A stretch of 64,000 nucleotides of DNA from an uncultured Caproiciproducens sp. (GCF_963664915.1 NZ_OY761810.1:1130661-1194660), one strand, 5' to 3'; numbered from the stretch's first letter, positions 36,179-44,566 are shown. The notes: generated from the sequence alone by a model not told the origin. Program-made: numbers and translations.

Positions 36179-36778
36179 TTGTTTGAGATTCCATTGGTTT
36201 ATCAGTGCAGGAAAACCGGAATTAAAATTTCGCCATGGCATATTGCTCTCGGTTTTGTCTTTGCGCTTATACTGGCTGTTATGCTGGATTTTACGGGGAT
36301 TCCGTCCATTCGGTTCATTGCAAATAATGGGACAATCACGCATCAAGGGTTACACATTCCAATGGACGAAATCAACTTGATCCCATTCCATTCCCTTGCG
36401 GCGGACGCCCGCCCGTATCTGGAAAATATATTACTTTTTGTACCTTTTGGTTTCTTACTTCCGCTTATATGGGAGCAATACCATCCTTTTAGGAAAACAA
36501 TGCTAGCGGGTCTTTCCTTTTCTTTCGTCATAGAGTTCAGCCAGTTGTTCGACCGCAGGATTACAGATATCGATGACCTGCTTATGAATACACTTGGAAC
36601 ACTGGTCGGGTGGTTGCTTTGGCAGATAATGAAAAAGTGTTTTTCTAGAATCTACGAAAAGATTTCTATTAAAAATACTGAGCGTGGAAAGCTACCCTTC
36701 CTATTACGCCACGAAGCAGTTTTCTATATGATCAGTGCATTTTTTGGTATGTTATTTCTTTATAGTCCATTGCTTTAG
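36179..36778 (+). CDS. VanZ-like membrane protein (start uncertain, possibly 5'-truncated)
   Basis: The 199-codon frame has the VanZ core INLIPFHSLAADARPYLENILLFVPFGFLLP and IEFSQLFDRRITDIDDLLMNTLGTLVGWLL, plus an added C-terminal membrane segment. There is no ATG or Shine-Dalgarno near the start: the frame opens after a TGA at 36152 and the first usable codon is TTG 36179. So the 5' end may be lost. It follows the carboxypeptidase gene by 58 bases and may share its transcript. Confidence 0.78.
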   Translation: MFEIPLVYQCRKTGIKISPWHIALGFVFALILAVMLDFTGIPSIRFIANNGTITHQGLHIPMDEINLIPFHSLAADARPYLENILLFVPFGFLLPLIWEQYHPFRKTMLAGLSFSFVIEFSQLFDRRITDIDDLLMNTLGTLVGWLLWQIMKKCFSRIYEKISIKNTERGKLPFLLRHEAVFYMISAFFGMLFLYSPLL

Positions 36779-37453
36779 GATATCGGCAACACATCCGTCT
36801 CCAGTTTGTGTTGGGTAACAGCAACACAAGTTGCCCACCACTACCGAGCAGATGCAGCAGACGTTAAATAATATCGGTATTGACGGAATCCGCTACGAAG
36901 AATATTTCATCACGGACTACGAAACCTCCGTCAACGGCCTGTATAATTATTTTACCGGAGTACGCCAATCTTGACGAATTGAACTACCTTGCGTCGGTTC
37001 TGGATGAACTTCCAGAGGATGATTTAGAGAAATTGGAGGCCGCCGTTGAGTATGGTGACCATACAGGCAGCGTCAAAGATATCATTAATCTGGTGCAGAA
37101 CCTTGATTGCTACGATTATTACCCGGACATCCATAATGAGGAAGATTTAGGCTGCTACAATGATACTTCCGCATAGCCACAGACATCGCAATGGGTGCGG
37201 CAGCCGGAGATCCCGGTTGGGGTGAGATTCCCATGACAGCCTTTAACCGAGGCTGGTCTAAACTGACTGCCCTACGGAGCCAATCGGCTCCTGCTCCGGG
37301 AAATAGTGTTGAATAGGAGCAGCAGAAAACGAAGAACAAGTCTGGCAGTTTGATGTCAGATACTATGAGAGCAGCCACCTTTTATACATCGAACAACCGG
37401 TGGCTGCCCTTATGAATGTGACATTAAATCAAATTTTGTAAAGGAGGAACTGT
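36779..37453 (+). other. Degenerate CTn sequence between VanZ-like and resolvase-like genes
   Basis: About 675 bases. The left half holds the ArdA remnant. The right half (37176-37440) shows no intact gene, only short frames such as one reading GAAAGDPGWGEIPMTAF that look like debris of a conjugative element gene. Confidence 0.55.
36852..37176 (+). pseudogene. ArdA-like antirestriction protein remnant
   Basis: Reading from ATG 36852 gives QQTLNNIGIDGIRYEEYFITDY and ETSVNGLYNYF. A shift near 36950 leads to LPEYANLDELNYLASVLDEL, FEAA-like AAVEYGDHTGS and INLVQNLDCYDYYPDIHNEEDLG. Both halves match the Tn916/CTn ArdA family (acidic DNA mimics that block type I restriction). The N-terminal third is missing, a frameshift divides the body and the C-terminus is lost. 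Confidence 0.72.
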
Positions 37454-37798
37454 ATGGAACAAGTAAAAAATGCGTGGATCTACTGCCATATTGATGCGCC
37501 GGAAGATTCGCATGGAGTCTTGAAAGATCATAGACAACAGCTCCTTGATTATGCTGATCAGATTGGCTTTAACGTTGTCGGTACCTCTCAAGATTTAGCC
37601 GACGGACTGAACTTGAATCGTATTGGCTTAAACGAGGTGATGGAGGCAGCCAAAGCCGGACAGATTGATGTTGTAGTTATCCATTCCAAAATCTGCATTA
37701 GCCGTGATGGAAGTAAAGTAAATGTCTATATCAACTGCCTGCATAATTGCGGCGTAAAACTGTATTCGCCTTTAGAGGGCGAAATCTTACAGCAATAA
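37454..37798 (+). CDS. Resolvase-like N-terminal domain protein without catalytic serine
   Basis: The 114-residue protein has the serine-recombinase N-terminal fold: AWIYCHIDAPEDSHGVLKDH, QLLDYADQIGFNVVGTSQDLADGLNLNRIG, LNEVMEAAKAGQIDVVVIHSKICISRD. In true resolvases the first strand ends in R-V/I-S with the nucleophile Ser; here it reads CHIDA, so the nucleophile and its Arg neighbour are absent. No DNA-binding C-terminus follows. Such proteins accompany xis/int genes of clostridial elements; the role is unknown. AAAGGAGG lies upstream. Confidence 0.75.
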   Translation: MEQVKNAWIYCHIDAPEDSHGVLKDHRQQLLDYADQIGFNVVGTSQDLADGLNLNRIGLNEVMEAAKAGQIDVVVIHSKICISRDGSKVNVYINCLHNCGVKLYSPLEGEILQQ

Positions 37799-37833
37799 CA
37801 CAAAATCGTAACTTTTGGAAAAGGAGGATTTCC

Positions 37834-38052
37834 ATGAAGAATACTGCTATTATTTTTGAAGGATACCCCGATGTAGTCGAGGTTGAAGATCTCCGACAAA
37901 TGCTCGGAGGCATCAGCCGTAAGTTGGCCTATAAACTTCTTGCAGAAAATGAAATCCGGAGCGTTCGCGTTGGACGCGCATATAAGATTCCAAAAGTCTG
38001 CGTCATTAATTATCTTATCGGAGAAGAAATGTGTCTTATCAAGATTTCTTGA
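37834..38052 (+). CDS. Excisionase-type winged HTH protein
   Basis: The 72-residue protein has an HTH_17/excisionase domain (VEDLRQMLGGISRKLAYKLLAENEIRSVRVGRAYKIPK). It lies just upstream of the integrase, the normal Xis position. AAGGAGG precedes ATG 37834. It should direct excision of the element. Confidence 0.85.
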   Translation: MKNTAIIFEGYPDVVEVEDLRQMLGGISRKLAYKLLAENEIRSVRVGRAYKIPKVCVINYLIGEEMCLIKIS

Positions 38053-38094
38053 TGAGGCTTTTTGTTTATCATTGACACCCAAAAGTGTAGAAAA

Positions 38095-38105
38095 ATTAAG
38101 TGGAT
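38095..38105 (+). repeat. Candidate integrase arm-type site GTGTAGAAAAA
   Basis: 11-mer found upstream of int and again at 39699-39709, with a variant at 39710-39720, on the other side of the attachment core. Confidence 0.35.
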
Positions 38106-38162
38106 TTATTCCGCTTAAACATATAGCTATCATATGCCTTCTGTGGTATTGTGGTGTTGTCA

Positions 38163-39473
38163 ATGGTAGGCAAATTTGCTGTTATTTTAAGGAGGATAAC
38201 AATAATAACAGGCTGCCTACAAGTAAAAAATGAAACCTATTACGCCGTTTTATATTTAAAGGTCGATGGGAAAAGAAAACCTAAGTGGATTTCAACAGGA
38301 CTTCCGATTAAAGGCACCAGCGAGAGAAAGGCCGATAAAGCATTTGACCAAATTCGCTTAGACTATGAAAAAGCTTTAGAGGAAAAAGAACGAAAAGACG
38401 CTGAAGAAAAAGCGCATGAGGAATCCGTGGGTAAAAAAAGAAATCCCGAAGCAGAGATTTTATTTGTCGATTATCTTCAAAGCTGGCTTAAGATGATAAA
38501 ACCTACAGTGGCTAAATCAACACATAAGAGCTACCGCAATATGGTGGATGGCCGCATTGACAGGTACTTCCGAGAACTGAATGTTACATTAGGTGAGATC
38601 ACCCCACAGCAGATACAAGATTTCTATCAAATCATTTTTGATGAGGGATTCACACCAAACACAGTAATCCATTATCATGCTGTCATCCGTAAGGCCTTGC
38701 AGAATGCCGTGAAGAAAGAAATTATTGAGAACAACGCTGCTGATAAGATAGATAAACCCAAAAAGAATATCTATCAAGCCCAGTATTATACGGCAGATGA
38801 AATAATGACGCTGTTCGATGCGGTGTCTGATGACCCACTGGAAATTTGTGTGAAAATTGCAGCATACTACGGGCTGCGCAGAAGCGAGGTTCTCGGTTTG
38901 AAATGGGATGCCATCAGTTTCCAAAACAAGACCATTTCAATCAAACACAAGGTCATTGAAGATGAAGTCGATGGAAAGTTTGTGACTATAGGTGAGGACG
39001 TACTGAAAACAAAATCCAGCTTCCGAACCTTGCCATTACTACCAACAGTTGAGCGGCTCCTGCTTGCAGAAAAAGAAAAGCAGGAAATGTACAGGAAGCT
39101 CTTCAAAAAATCCTATTGCCGAGATTATCTCGAATATATCTGCTTGGATCAGACCGGAAAGCTCATGCGACCTAACTATGTGACAGAACACTTTGCTTGG
39201 ATAATCAGCAAGTTCGATCTTAAAAAAATCCGCTTTCATGACCTTAGACACACTTGCGCCAGTTTACTTCTGGCAAACGGAATTTCAATGAAACAAATCC
39301 AGATATGGTTAGGGCATAGCACCTTTGCTACAACCGCAGACATTTATTCACATCTTGACTTCTCTGCACAGATTGAATCCGGCGAGGTTATGGATGGAAT
39401 GTATGACAGGCATGATGAGGCTGCCACAGATGCTAAGAGTGACAAAAAGGAAAAGGGCTTGCAGCACTTTTGA
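38163..39473 (+). CDS. int: Tyrosine recombinase/integrase of a Tn916/CTn-type element
   Basis: The 436-residue integrase has an N-terminal AP2-like arm-binding part (YYAVLYLKVDGKRKPKWISTGL), an SAM-like core-binding part (SWLKMIKPTVAKSTHKSYRNM) and the catalytic domain. Catalytic residues are the Arg of YYGLRRSEVLGL, the HxxR of FHDLRHTCASLLL, the His of LGHSTFATTADIYSHL and its Tyr. The start is ATG 38163; no strong ribosome site. The stop lies 17 bases before a tRNA-Ser 3' fragment, the presumed attachment site. A partial gene at 63381 is its close homologue. Confidence 0.93.
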   Translation: MVGKFAVILRRITIITGCLQVKNETYYAVLYLKVDGKRKPKWISTGLPIKGTSERKADKAFDQIRLDYEKALEEKERKDAEEKAHEESVGKKRNPEAEILFVDYLQSWLKMIKPTVAKSTHKSYRNMVDGRIDRYFRELNVTLGEITPQQIQDFYQIIFDEGFTPNTVIHYHAVIRKALQNAVKKEIIENNAADKIDKPKKNIYQAQYYTADEIMTLFDAVSDDPLEICVKIAAYYGLRRSEVLGLKWDAISFQNKTISIKHKVIEDEVDGKFVTIGEDVLKTKSSFRTLPLLPTVERLLLAEKEKQEMYRKLFKKSYCRDYLEYICLDQTGKLMRPNYVTEHFAWIISKFDLKKIRFHDLRHTCASLLLANGISMKQIQIWLGHSTFATTADIYSHLDFSAQIESGEVMDGMYDRHDEAATDAKSDKKEKGLQHF

Positions 39474-39490
39474 ATGCTGCAAGCCCATAC

Positions 39491-39548
39491 TGGCGGAGAC
39501 GGTGGGATTCGAACCCACGGAACCTTGCGGTTCAACTGATTTCGAGTT
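39491..39548 (-). other. tRNA-Ser(CGA) 3' fragment, probable attachment (att) site
   Basis: Read on the minus strand it holds the anticodon loop CTCGAAA, a long variable arm (AACCGCAAGGTT), T-arm GGTTCGAATCC and acceptor strand ending CGTCTCCGCCA. The 5' half of the tRNA is absent on its upstream side. Such a displaced 3' part next to an integrase gene is the signature of tRNA-targeted integration. Confidence 0.8.
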
Positions 39549-39878
39549 ATTTGAGGGCAAGTTTCGATGAGATTATCAAGGTAACTTTGAGTCACCATAG
39601 TATCGAGTAAACCCGCATGAATCAAGGCTTTTTCAGCACAAGCCCTGATTTTGACCTACTACGACTCTACCACTGAAATTTACGGTTTTCGGAGCAAAGT
39701 GTAGAAAAAGCGTAGAAAAATAATTTGCTAAATAACTTTAAGATACTTTAAGACCCGATGCTTTTATAGCACATAAATCACAGCGTATCCTACCATTGAC
39801 ATTGATTTTTAAGTAAATAGCCTAAATCAGTCAGAGCAAACCTCTGACTGTAGGATCAATGTGATTGGAGGAATGGCG
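39549..39878. other. Element-end region with short repeats and a hairpin
   Basis: Contains GTGTAGAAAAA (39699) and GCGTAGAAAAA (39710) in an 11-base period, direct repeat ACTTTAAGAT/ACTTTAAGAC (39737 region) and hairpin CAGTCAGAG / CTCTGACTG (39828-39850). No coding. It is likely the recombination arm region plus the leader of the HTH gene. Confidence 0.5.
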
Positions 39879-40451
39879 ATGGCAACTGACTACTCTCACC
39901 TCCTGGATGAATATCCGGAGGTAATAAGCCAAGATCAGCTTTATAGAATCTGCCACATTAGTAAACGAAAAGCTACATGGCTCTTAGAGAATGGATATAT
40001 TCCCTGTCAGGATACAGGCAAAAAGACTCGTAGATTTAAAATCCAAATAACGGATGTGATAGAATACCTTACCCGCTTAGAAGATTCTCCAGAGTGCCTG
40101 CTGACACCTCCTGGAATTTTTTCAAGCGGAATAAAATATAGACCAAGGCATCGGGCAGAGGTTCAATTAGATGCAGATAAATTTATGGAGATGCTGAAGA
40201 AAAAGTGGGGCAGCTTTCCGGATGCTCTCACCGTGGTCGATGTTATAAAACTGACGGGCTACTGCCAAACCACAATATCAGAATGGCTATCCAAAGAAAA
40301 ATTATTCGGAGTGTGGTACCGCAACAAATATTTGATACCAAAGGACTACCTGATCGAATACATGGCAACTAAAGCTCACCGCATTCATCAGAAATCAAAG
40401 AAGCATATGAACTTGATACAACAGTGGCAAGTTGGACAGACACCGACTTAA
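39879..40451 (+). CDS. Double-HTH DNA-binding protein (excisionase/MerR-like)
   Basis: The 190-residue protein has two HTH_17-like units: residues about 18-55 (SQDQLYRICHISKRKATWLLENGYIP) and 120-165 (TVVDVIKLTGYCQTTISEWLSKEKLFGVWYRNKYLIPKDYL). The tail is basic. GGAGG lies 7 bases before ATG 39879. It is probably a regulator or a recombination accessory protein of the element. A strong terminator follows. Confidence 0.8.
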   Translation: MATDYSHLLDEYPEVISQDQLYRICHISKRKATWLLENGYIPCQDTGKKTRRFKIQITDVIEYLTRLEDSPECLLTPPGIFSSGIKYRPRHRAEVQLDADKFMEMLKKKWGSFPDALTVVDVIKLTGYCQTTISEWLSKEKLFGVWYRNKYLIPKDYLIEYMATKAHRIHQKSKKHMNLIQQWQVGQTPT

Positions 40452-40490
40452 TGTCGAAAACCTCATAAATAATAATTCATTTAACAAGCT

Positions 40491-40525
40491 GGAGGATTGG
40501 AGCGCAGAGTGCGCTTCAATCCTCC
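40491..40525 (+). terminator. Rho-independent terminator after the double-HTH gene
   Basis: GGAGGATTGGAGCGC pairs with GCGCTTCAATCCTCC around AGAGT, followed by GGTTTTT. Confidence 0.9.
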
Positions 40526-41121
40526 GGTTTTTCCAGCAGGAATGAAATTATGTTAGTACAATCAAGGCGAGGGTGTTCAACTCTTACCAGTAGCACCAAA
40601 AGTAAAAAGCAATATAGATTTATTGGCTTCAAAGCCAGTAAATCTGCGCCTTTCGGGGGCTCTCACTATGAAAAGTGGAAGCCCTATTTTCGTGGATTTA
40701 TTAGGGTAATAGCTTCACTCTGATAGGTCTCAAACATGCAAGTAAAGCAAAGCACGGAGGCGCCCTTTTTAGAAAGAAAAAGTTTTACCGACATCAAAAT
40801 CAAGAAAATATGAGCAGCGACCTTTTTGTCAACAGAGATGCAGGATGCAATTGGTGCTGTTTTCTTATAAAATCTCGTAATGTGCCATGGGTACAGTTGC
40901 GCCTTTATTGAATAGACAAATTCCAACACCTCAAATAGAAGAAGCTTACAAGTACAACTTTGAAACTTGTCTACCAACTGAAAGTTAAAAGCTGTTGCTG
41001 AGTTATCGTTCTTGGATTTAGCAACATCGTACTTATATATAGCTGTTTATTCGAACTATTCCAACAATCGTGCTTGACAAAATAAAATCGTTCTTGTATA
41101 ATAGGTAAGGAGGTGGCGTGG
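40526..41121 (+). other. Noncoding stretch with two strong hairpins
   Basis: About 600 bases without a convincing gene. A 12-bp stem with TCAA loop (40617-40644) is followed by a second hairpin (40657-40684, GGGCT/AGCCC) ending in TATTTT, a structured-RNA-like layout. A minus-strand frame of 97 codons (40684-40977) was judged chance. The promoter of the IetAS-like pair is at the right end. Confidence 0.5.
41074..41102 (+). promoter_or_regulatory. Consensus sigma-A promoter of the ATPase/subtilase operon
   Basis: TTGACA (41074-41079), 17-base spacer, TATAAT (41097-41102): exact consensus. AAGGAGGTG follows. The cargo pair is therefore transcribed strongly and alone. Confidence 0.9.
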
Positions 41122-42252
41122 ATGAAGTACTCGATTGAAATAGGTAAAATAGTTGAGGGAGCTTTGAAGCATGATCAAGTCAAGGTTCTCAACTATACAA
41201 AGCAGCTTATACAAAAGCTTGAAGAAGATCAGGAAACCCGAGCTGCAAATAAATTTAGTAAAATATTGACTGCACAGAATGAAGCAACGCTTACAGCAAT
41301 GGGAATGAACAAGGAAATGAGTGTTCCTGTCGATTCTGAATCGCGAACTACTATGGCTGATGTTATTTATCCTCATGAAAATAATATTGAGGTTATTTTA
41401 TCTAAAAGTAATTCAGACAAACTAAATTCCTTTATTTTGAGTTACAAAAATGCAGACAAACTGAACTCTATGGGAATCGGAGTGTCGAATACGCTATTAT
41501 TATATGGGCCTCCCGGCTGCGGGAAAACGAAATGCGCCTACTTAATTGCAAAGGAATTGCAATTACCATTAGTCATTGCCCGATTGGATAGTTTGATTTC
41601 ATCCTATTTGGGAACTACCGCAAAAAACATACGCACTCTCTTCGAATTTGCACAAAAAACCCCTTGCGTTTTGTTTCTTGATGAGTTTGATGCTATTGCA
41701 AAGGCGCGTGATGACAGTAATGAGTTAGGCGAGCTCAAAAGAGTTGTTAATAGCTTGCTTCAGAATGTTGATTCCATGAGTGGAGATAGTCTTCTTTTAG
41801 CCGCAACGAATCATGAAAAGTTGCTTGATTCAGCAGTTTGGAGGCGCTTTGATTATAAATTGGAAATTGAATTGCCTGATTCTGAAGCTCTTATTAAAAT
41901 GATAAAGTTATTTACCAACGGGGCAGATAATTTCAATGATAAAGAACTACAAGCATTGTCTACAGCATTTAAAGGATTGAGTGGCGCTAATGTTGAAGAA
42001 ATTGTAAAAAAGGCACTTCGAAATTCTATTATCCACGGGGTAAGATTTACAAAATCAAGTATTTATGAGGAACTTTTTATTTTTCAAAAAATACTTCCTC
42101 AAAACTGTGATAACGAAAGAATGATCCAACGAATCAAGGCTAAATATTTGCGAGAATGCGACGAAAAAATATTCAGTTTTCAGATTATAGCTGATATTTT
42201 GGGCGTTTCAAAATCATTCATATCAACATTAGTAAAGGAAGGTGATGAATAA
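41122..42252 (+). CDS. AAA-family ATPase, IetA-like component of a two-gene defence/stability system
   Basis: The 376-residue ATPase has an N-terminal helical domain (about residues 1-90), Walker A GPPGCGKT (residues 129-136), Walker B VLFLDEFD (Asp187/Glu188), sensor ATNHEK and the arginine finger area AVWRRFD. A C-terminal AAA lid and a short HTH-like tail (SFQIIADILGVSKSFIS) follow. Paired AAA ATPase and subtilase genes in this order are the layout of IetAS, reported for antiphage defence and plasmid stability. ATG 41122 follows AAGGAGGTG; its stop overlaps the protease start by one base. Confidence 0.85.
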   Translation: MKYSIEIGKIVEGALKHDQVKVLNYTKQLIQKLEEDQETRAANKFSKILTAQNEATLTAMGMNKEMSVPVDSESRTTMADVIYPHENNIEVILSKSNSDKLNSFILSYKNADKLNSMGIGVSNTLLLYGPPGCGKTKCAYLIAKELQLPLVIARLDSLISSYLGTTAKNIRTLFEFAQKTPCVLFLDEFDAIAKARDDSNELGELKRVVNSLLQNVDSMSGDSLLLAATNHEKLLDSAVWRRFDYKLEIELPDSEALIKMIKLFTNGADNFNDKELQALSTAFKGLSGANVEEIVKKALRNSIIHGVRFTKSSIYEELFIFQKILPQNCDNERMIQRIKAKYLRECDEKIFSFQIIADILGVSKSFISTLVKEGDE

Positions 42253-44357
42253 TGAGCGAGAAAAACCTGCCAATTAAAATAGTTCTTCAAAAGGCTACGG
42301 ATGCTCAAAAGAACCAAGGCGGTGGCAGCACAAAGTTTTTTGGTGAGGTCACTAAAGAACTGCAAGATGAGTTTGTAGGAAAATTTGAGCATATTTTGGA
42401 ATTTTACGAAGATGTGTTTAATGAAAATGAGATGGTTCCCGCAGTTGGTAAAATAACTGTAAAACCAGAAGCAATTGCTAAATCTCATAAGCCCAATGAT
42501 CTTTGCCGAAACTGTCAAATTATTGGTAGCGAGGATTTAGACGAAATCTATATAAAGGTAAACCGGAAATCCATAACTGATACAGTGGCTTTGATTAAAA
42601 ATCCACCGTCCGAAAAGGTTCGTGCTAATTTATCAGCGATTGCCGATATCCAGCCCATAGAAGTAGATGAGAAAATTTCAGATGAACTTGCAGAGATTTC
42701 GATGCAAGGTAAATTTGATATAGTGAAAAATAAGATTAAAATTAAATTCTTTGATTTTGATGACGATTTTGATAACACACAAATCATCGGCTATATTATG
42801 GGGAAATTAGCGGCATTTGGTTTCGCAGATAAACATGAGCTTATCACCTATGGTGAACATCTTAAATTTATCAAAATTGAAGTTTCATCATATGAAGACA
42901 TAGTCAAATTAGCTTCTATCAATGGTGTGAAGTCTGTAGATTTTTTTCAAGAATACTCACTTCCATTAAGTGAATTTGCTAATACTGACTTGCAAGCATT
43001 TTTGGATGTTGAGTATTCCAATAGTGATACATGTATTGGTATTATTGACGGCGGTATAAGCACTGATAATAATTTTTTACAGCCGTATATTATTGCTCGG
43101 GAGGAATATGTCAACCAGACTTATCGTAACCCAAGCCACGCAACATTTATTGCCTCCACCATACAATATGGAAATCAGCTTAATGGAATTGCTGTACTTA
43201 ACCCGCAGCGGTTCAAATTCGTCGATATAATTGCTATTCCAAACGGCGATCCACATTTTGGTCCAACAGATGGCATTGGCGAAGAAGAACTAATGGAAAT
43301 CATTGAAGAAGTTATGCAAAAGTATGCGGCGACTGTAAAGGTATGGAATATCTCTTTGGGTATCGAGAGAAAAATGTGCCAAGGATCCATGTCTGATTTA
43401 GGTATCTTTCTTGACTATGTTCAAGATGAGTACCAAGTCCAAATTTTTGTTTCCAGCGGTAATCTCAACTCCTTACCATTACGCCAATGGCCAGTTCAAG
43501 AAGATATGGGAGAGCGTGATAGAATTATATCTCCTGCTGATTCAGTCAGAGCGATCACTGTTGGTTCAGTTGCTCTTTATGATTCTGCGAATTCAATAGT
43601 CAAAGCAAATGAGCCCTCCCCCTTTAGTCGGAGAGGCCCCGGTGCAAACTACATAGTAAAGCCGGATGTGGTTGATTATGGTGGGAACTTAGCTACAAAT
43701 TTATGCATTGACGGATTAGGGATGAAGGGGCTTGATATAAAAGGAAATGTAATTGAAGGCAATGGGACAAGTTACTCTAATCCCAGAGCCGCACAAAAGT
43801 TTGCTTCTATTTATGATGAGATGGTAGAAAAAGACCTTTTGCTTGCAAAAGCAATGCTTATACATTCTGCCAGAATGGGTTCACGCGAGCTTTTAGAACA
43901 AAACCAAGATAATATTAAATACTATGGATTTGGAATGCCTGCTGTAAATGTTCAAGACATTTTGCAATGTAGTGAAGATGAGGTTACGCTCGTATTCCGG
44001 CAGAAGGTTTCTCAAGGCTCGCATCTTGAAATGTTCAACTTCCCTTACCCTCCCTCTTTGATTCGTAACGGAAAGTGTTTTGGAGAAATTGGGATGACCC
44101 TTGCGTATAATCCAATTCTTGATGACCGTTACGGCAGAGAATACTGCAGGACTAATATTGATGTCAGTTTTGGAACCTATAAACATACTGCTGCAGGAAA
44201 AATAAAATTTGCTGGATGTGTTCCACTCGAAGTTGCATGGGATGAAAAATTCGAACAATCCAGAGTAGAAAACGGTTTTAAATGGAGTCCTATAAAGTCA
44301 TATTATCGAAAGATAAGTAATAAAGGAATTCAGGCTGGAAAATACGTGTTGATATGA
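42252..44357 (+). CDS. S8 subtilisin-like serine protease, IetS-like component (C-terminus probably lost by frameshift)
   Basis: The 701-residue protease has a long N-terminal region (about 1-255). The subtilase domain has Asp266 in IGIIDGGI, His296 in PSHATFIAS and Ser507 in GNGTSYSNP, so the triad is complete. The oxyanion Asn area is near VFVSSGN. No signal peptide, so it acts in the cytosol with the ATPase. The frame ends at KYVLI; a homologous-looking tail continues in the -1 frame (see next entry). It is probably the effector protease gated by its AAA partner. Confidence 0.85.
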   Translation: MSEKNLPIKIVLQKATDAQKNQGGGSTKFFGEVTKELQDEFVGKFEHILEFYEDVFNENEMVPAVGKITVKPEAIAKSHKPNDLCRNCQIIGSEDLDEIYIKVNRKSITDTVALIKNPPSEKVRANLSAIADIQPIEVDEKISDELAEISMQGKFDIVKNKIKIKFFDFDDDFDNTQIIGYIMGKLAAFGFADKHELITYGEHLKFIKIEVSSYEDIVKLASINGVKSVDFFQEYSLPLSEFANTDLQAFLDVEYSNSDTCIGIIDGGISTDNNFLQPYIIAREEYVNQTYRNPSHATFIASTIQYGNQLNGIAVLNPQRFKFVDIIAIPNGDPHFGPTDGIGEEELMEIIEEVMQKYAATVKVWNISLGIERKMCQGSMSDLGIFLDYVQDEYQVQIFVSSGNLNSLPLRQWPVQEDMGERDRIISPADSVRAITVGSVALYDSANSIVKANEPSPFSRRGPGANYIVKPDVVDYGGNLATNLCIDGLGMKGLDIKGNVIEGNGTSYSNPRAAQKFASIYDEMVEKDLLLAKAMLIHSARMGSRELLEQNQDNIKYYGFGMPAVNVQDILQCSEDEVTLVFRQKVSQGSHLEMFNFPYPPSLIRNGKCFGEIGMTLAYNPILDDRYGREYCRTNIDVSFGTYKHTAAGKIKFAGCVPLEVAWDEKFEQSRVENGFKWSPIKSYYRKISNKGIQAGKYVLI

Positions 44358-44527
44358 ATCCAAGAAATGGTCTGACAGTGCCGTTACAAGAGTTTGTTTT
44401 GATTGTGACCATCAAAGACCCTTCGGGACACGATATTTATTCAGAAGTTGTGAACGGTTTAAGAAATAGAGGCTATATCACTAACAATCTTGAAACCAGA
44501 CAACAAATCCGTCAAAGACAACAGTAA
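44354..44527 (+). pseudogene. Out-of-frame C-terminal tail of the subtilase, or a coupled 57-residue gene
   Basis: A 57-codon frame begins with ATG overlapping the protease stop (ATGA) and reads LTVPLQEFVLIVTIKDPSGH then DIYSEVVNGLRNRGYITNN. The same frame is open a little upstream (GWKIRVDMNPRNG), which reads like the natural continuation of the protease C-terminal beta-domain. A one-base indel around 44325-44345 would explain it. Alternatively it is a small third gene translated by coupling. Confidence 0.6.
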
Positions 44528-44566
44528 TATTTACCGCATAAAGTCAAAACCTTATGGGCAATTTTG

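Noticed and set aside
33248-36778. Complete vancomycin resistance cluster
   Set aside because: No D-Ala-D-Lac/Ser ligase, racemase or VanX-type peptidase in the window; only regulators, carboxypeptidase and VanZ.
39655-39690. A second tRNA gene because the minus strand contains TTCAGTGGTAGAGT, like a D-arm
   Set aside because: No acceptor stem, anticodon or T-arm at proper distances follows; the match is isolated.
40684-40977. 97-codon minus-strand reading frame
   Set aside because: No ribosome site, odd composition, and overlaps the hairpin region; no family resemblance.
44320-44350. Programmed -1 frameshift in the subtilase gene
   Set aside because: No X-XXY-YYZ slippery heptamer in phase and no obvious stimulatory structure; an ordinary indel or separate small gene is more likely.
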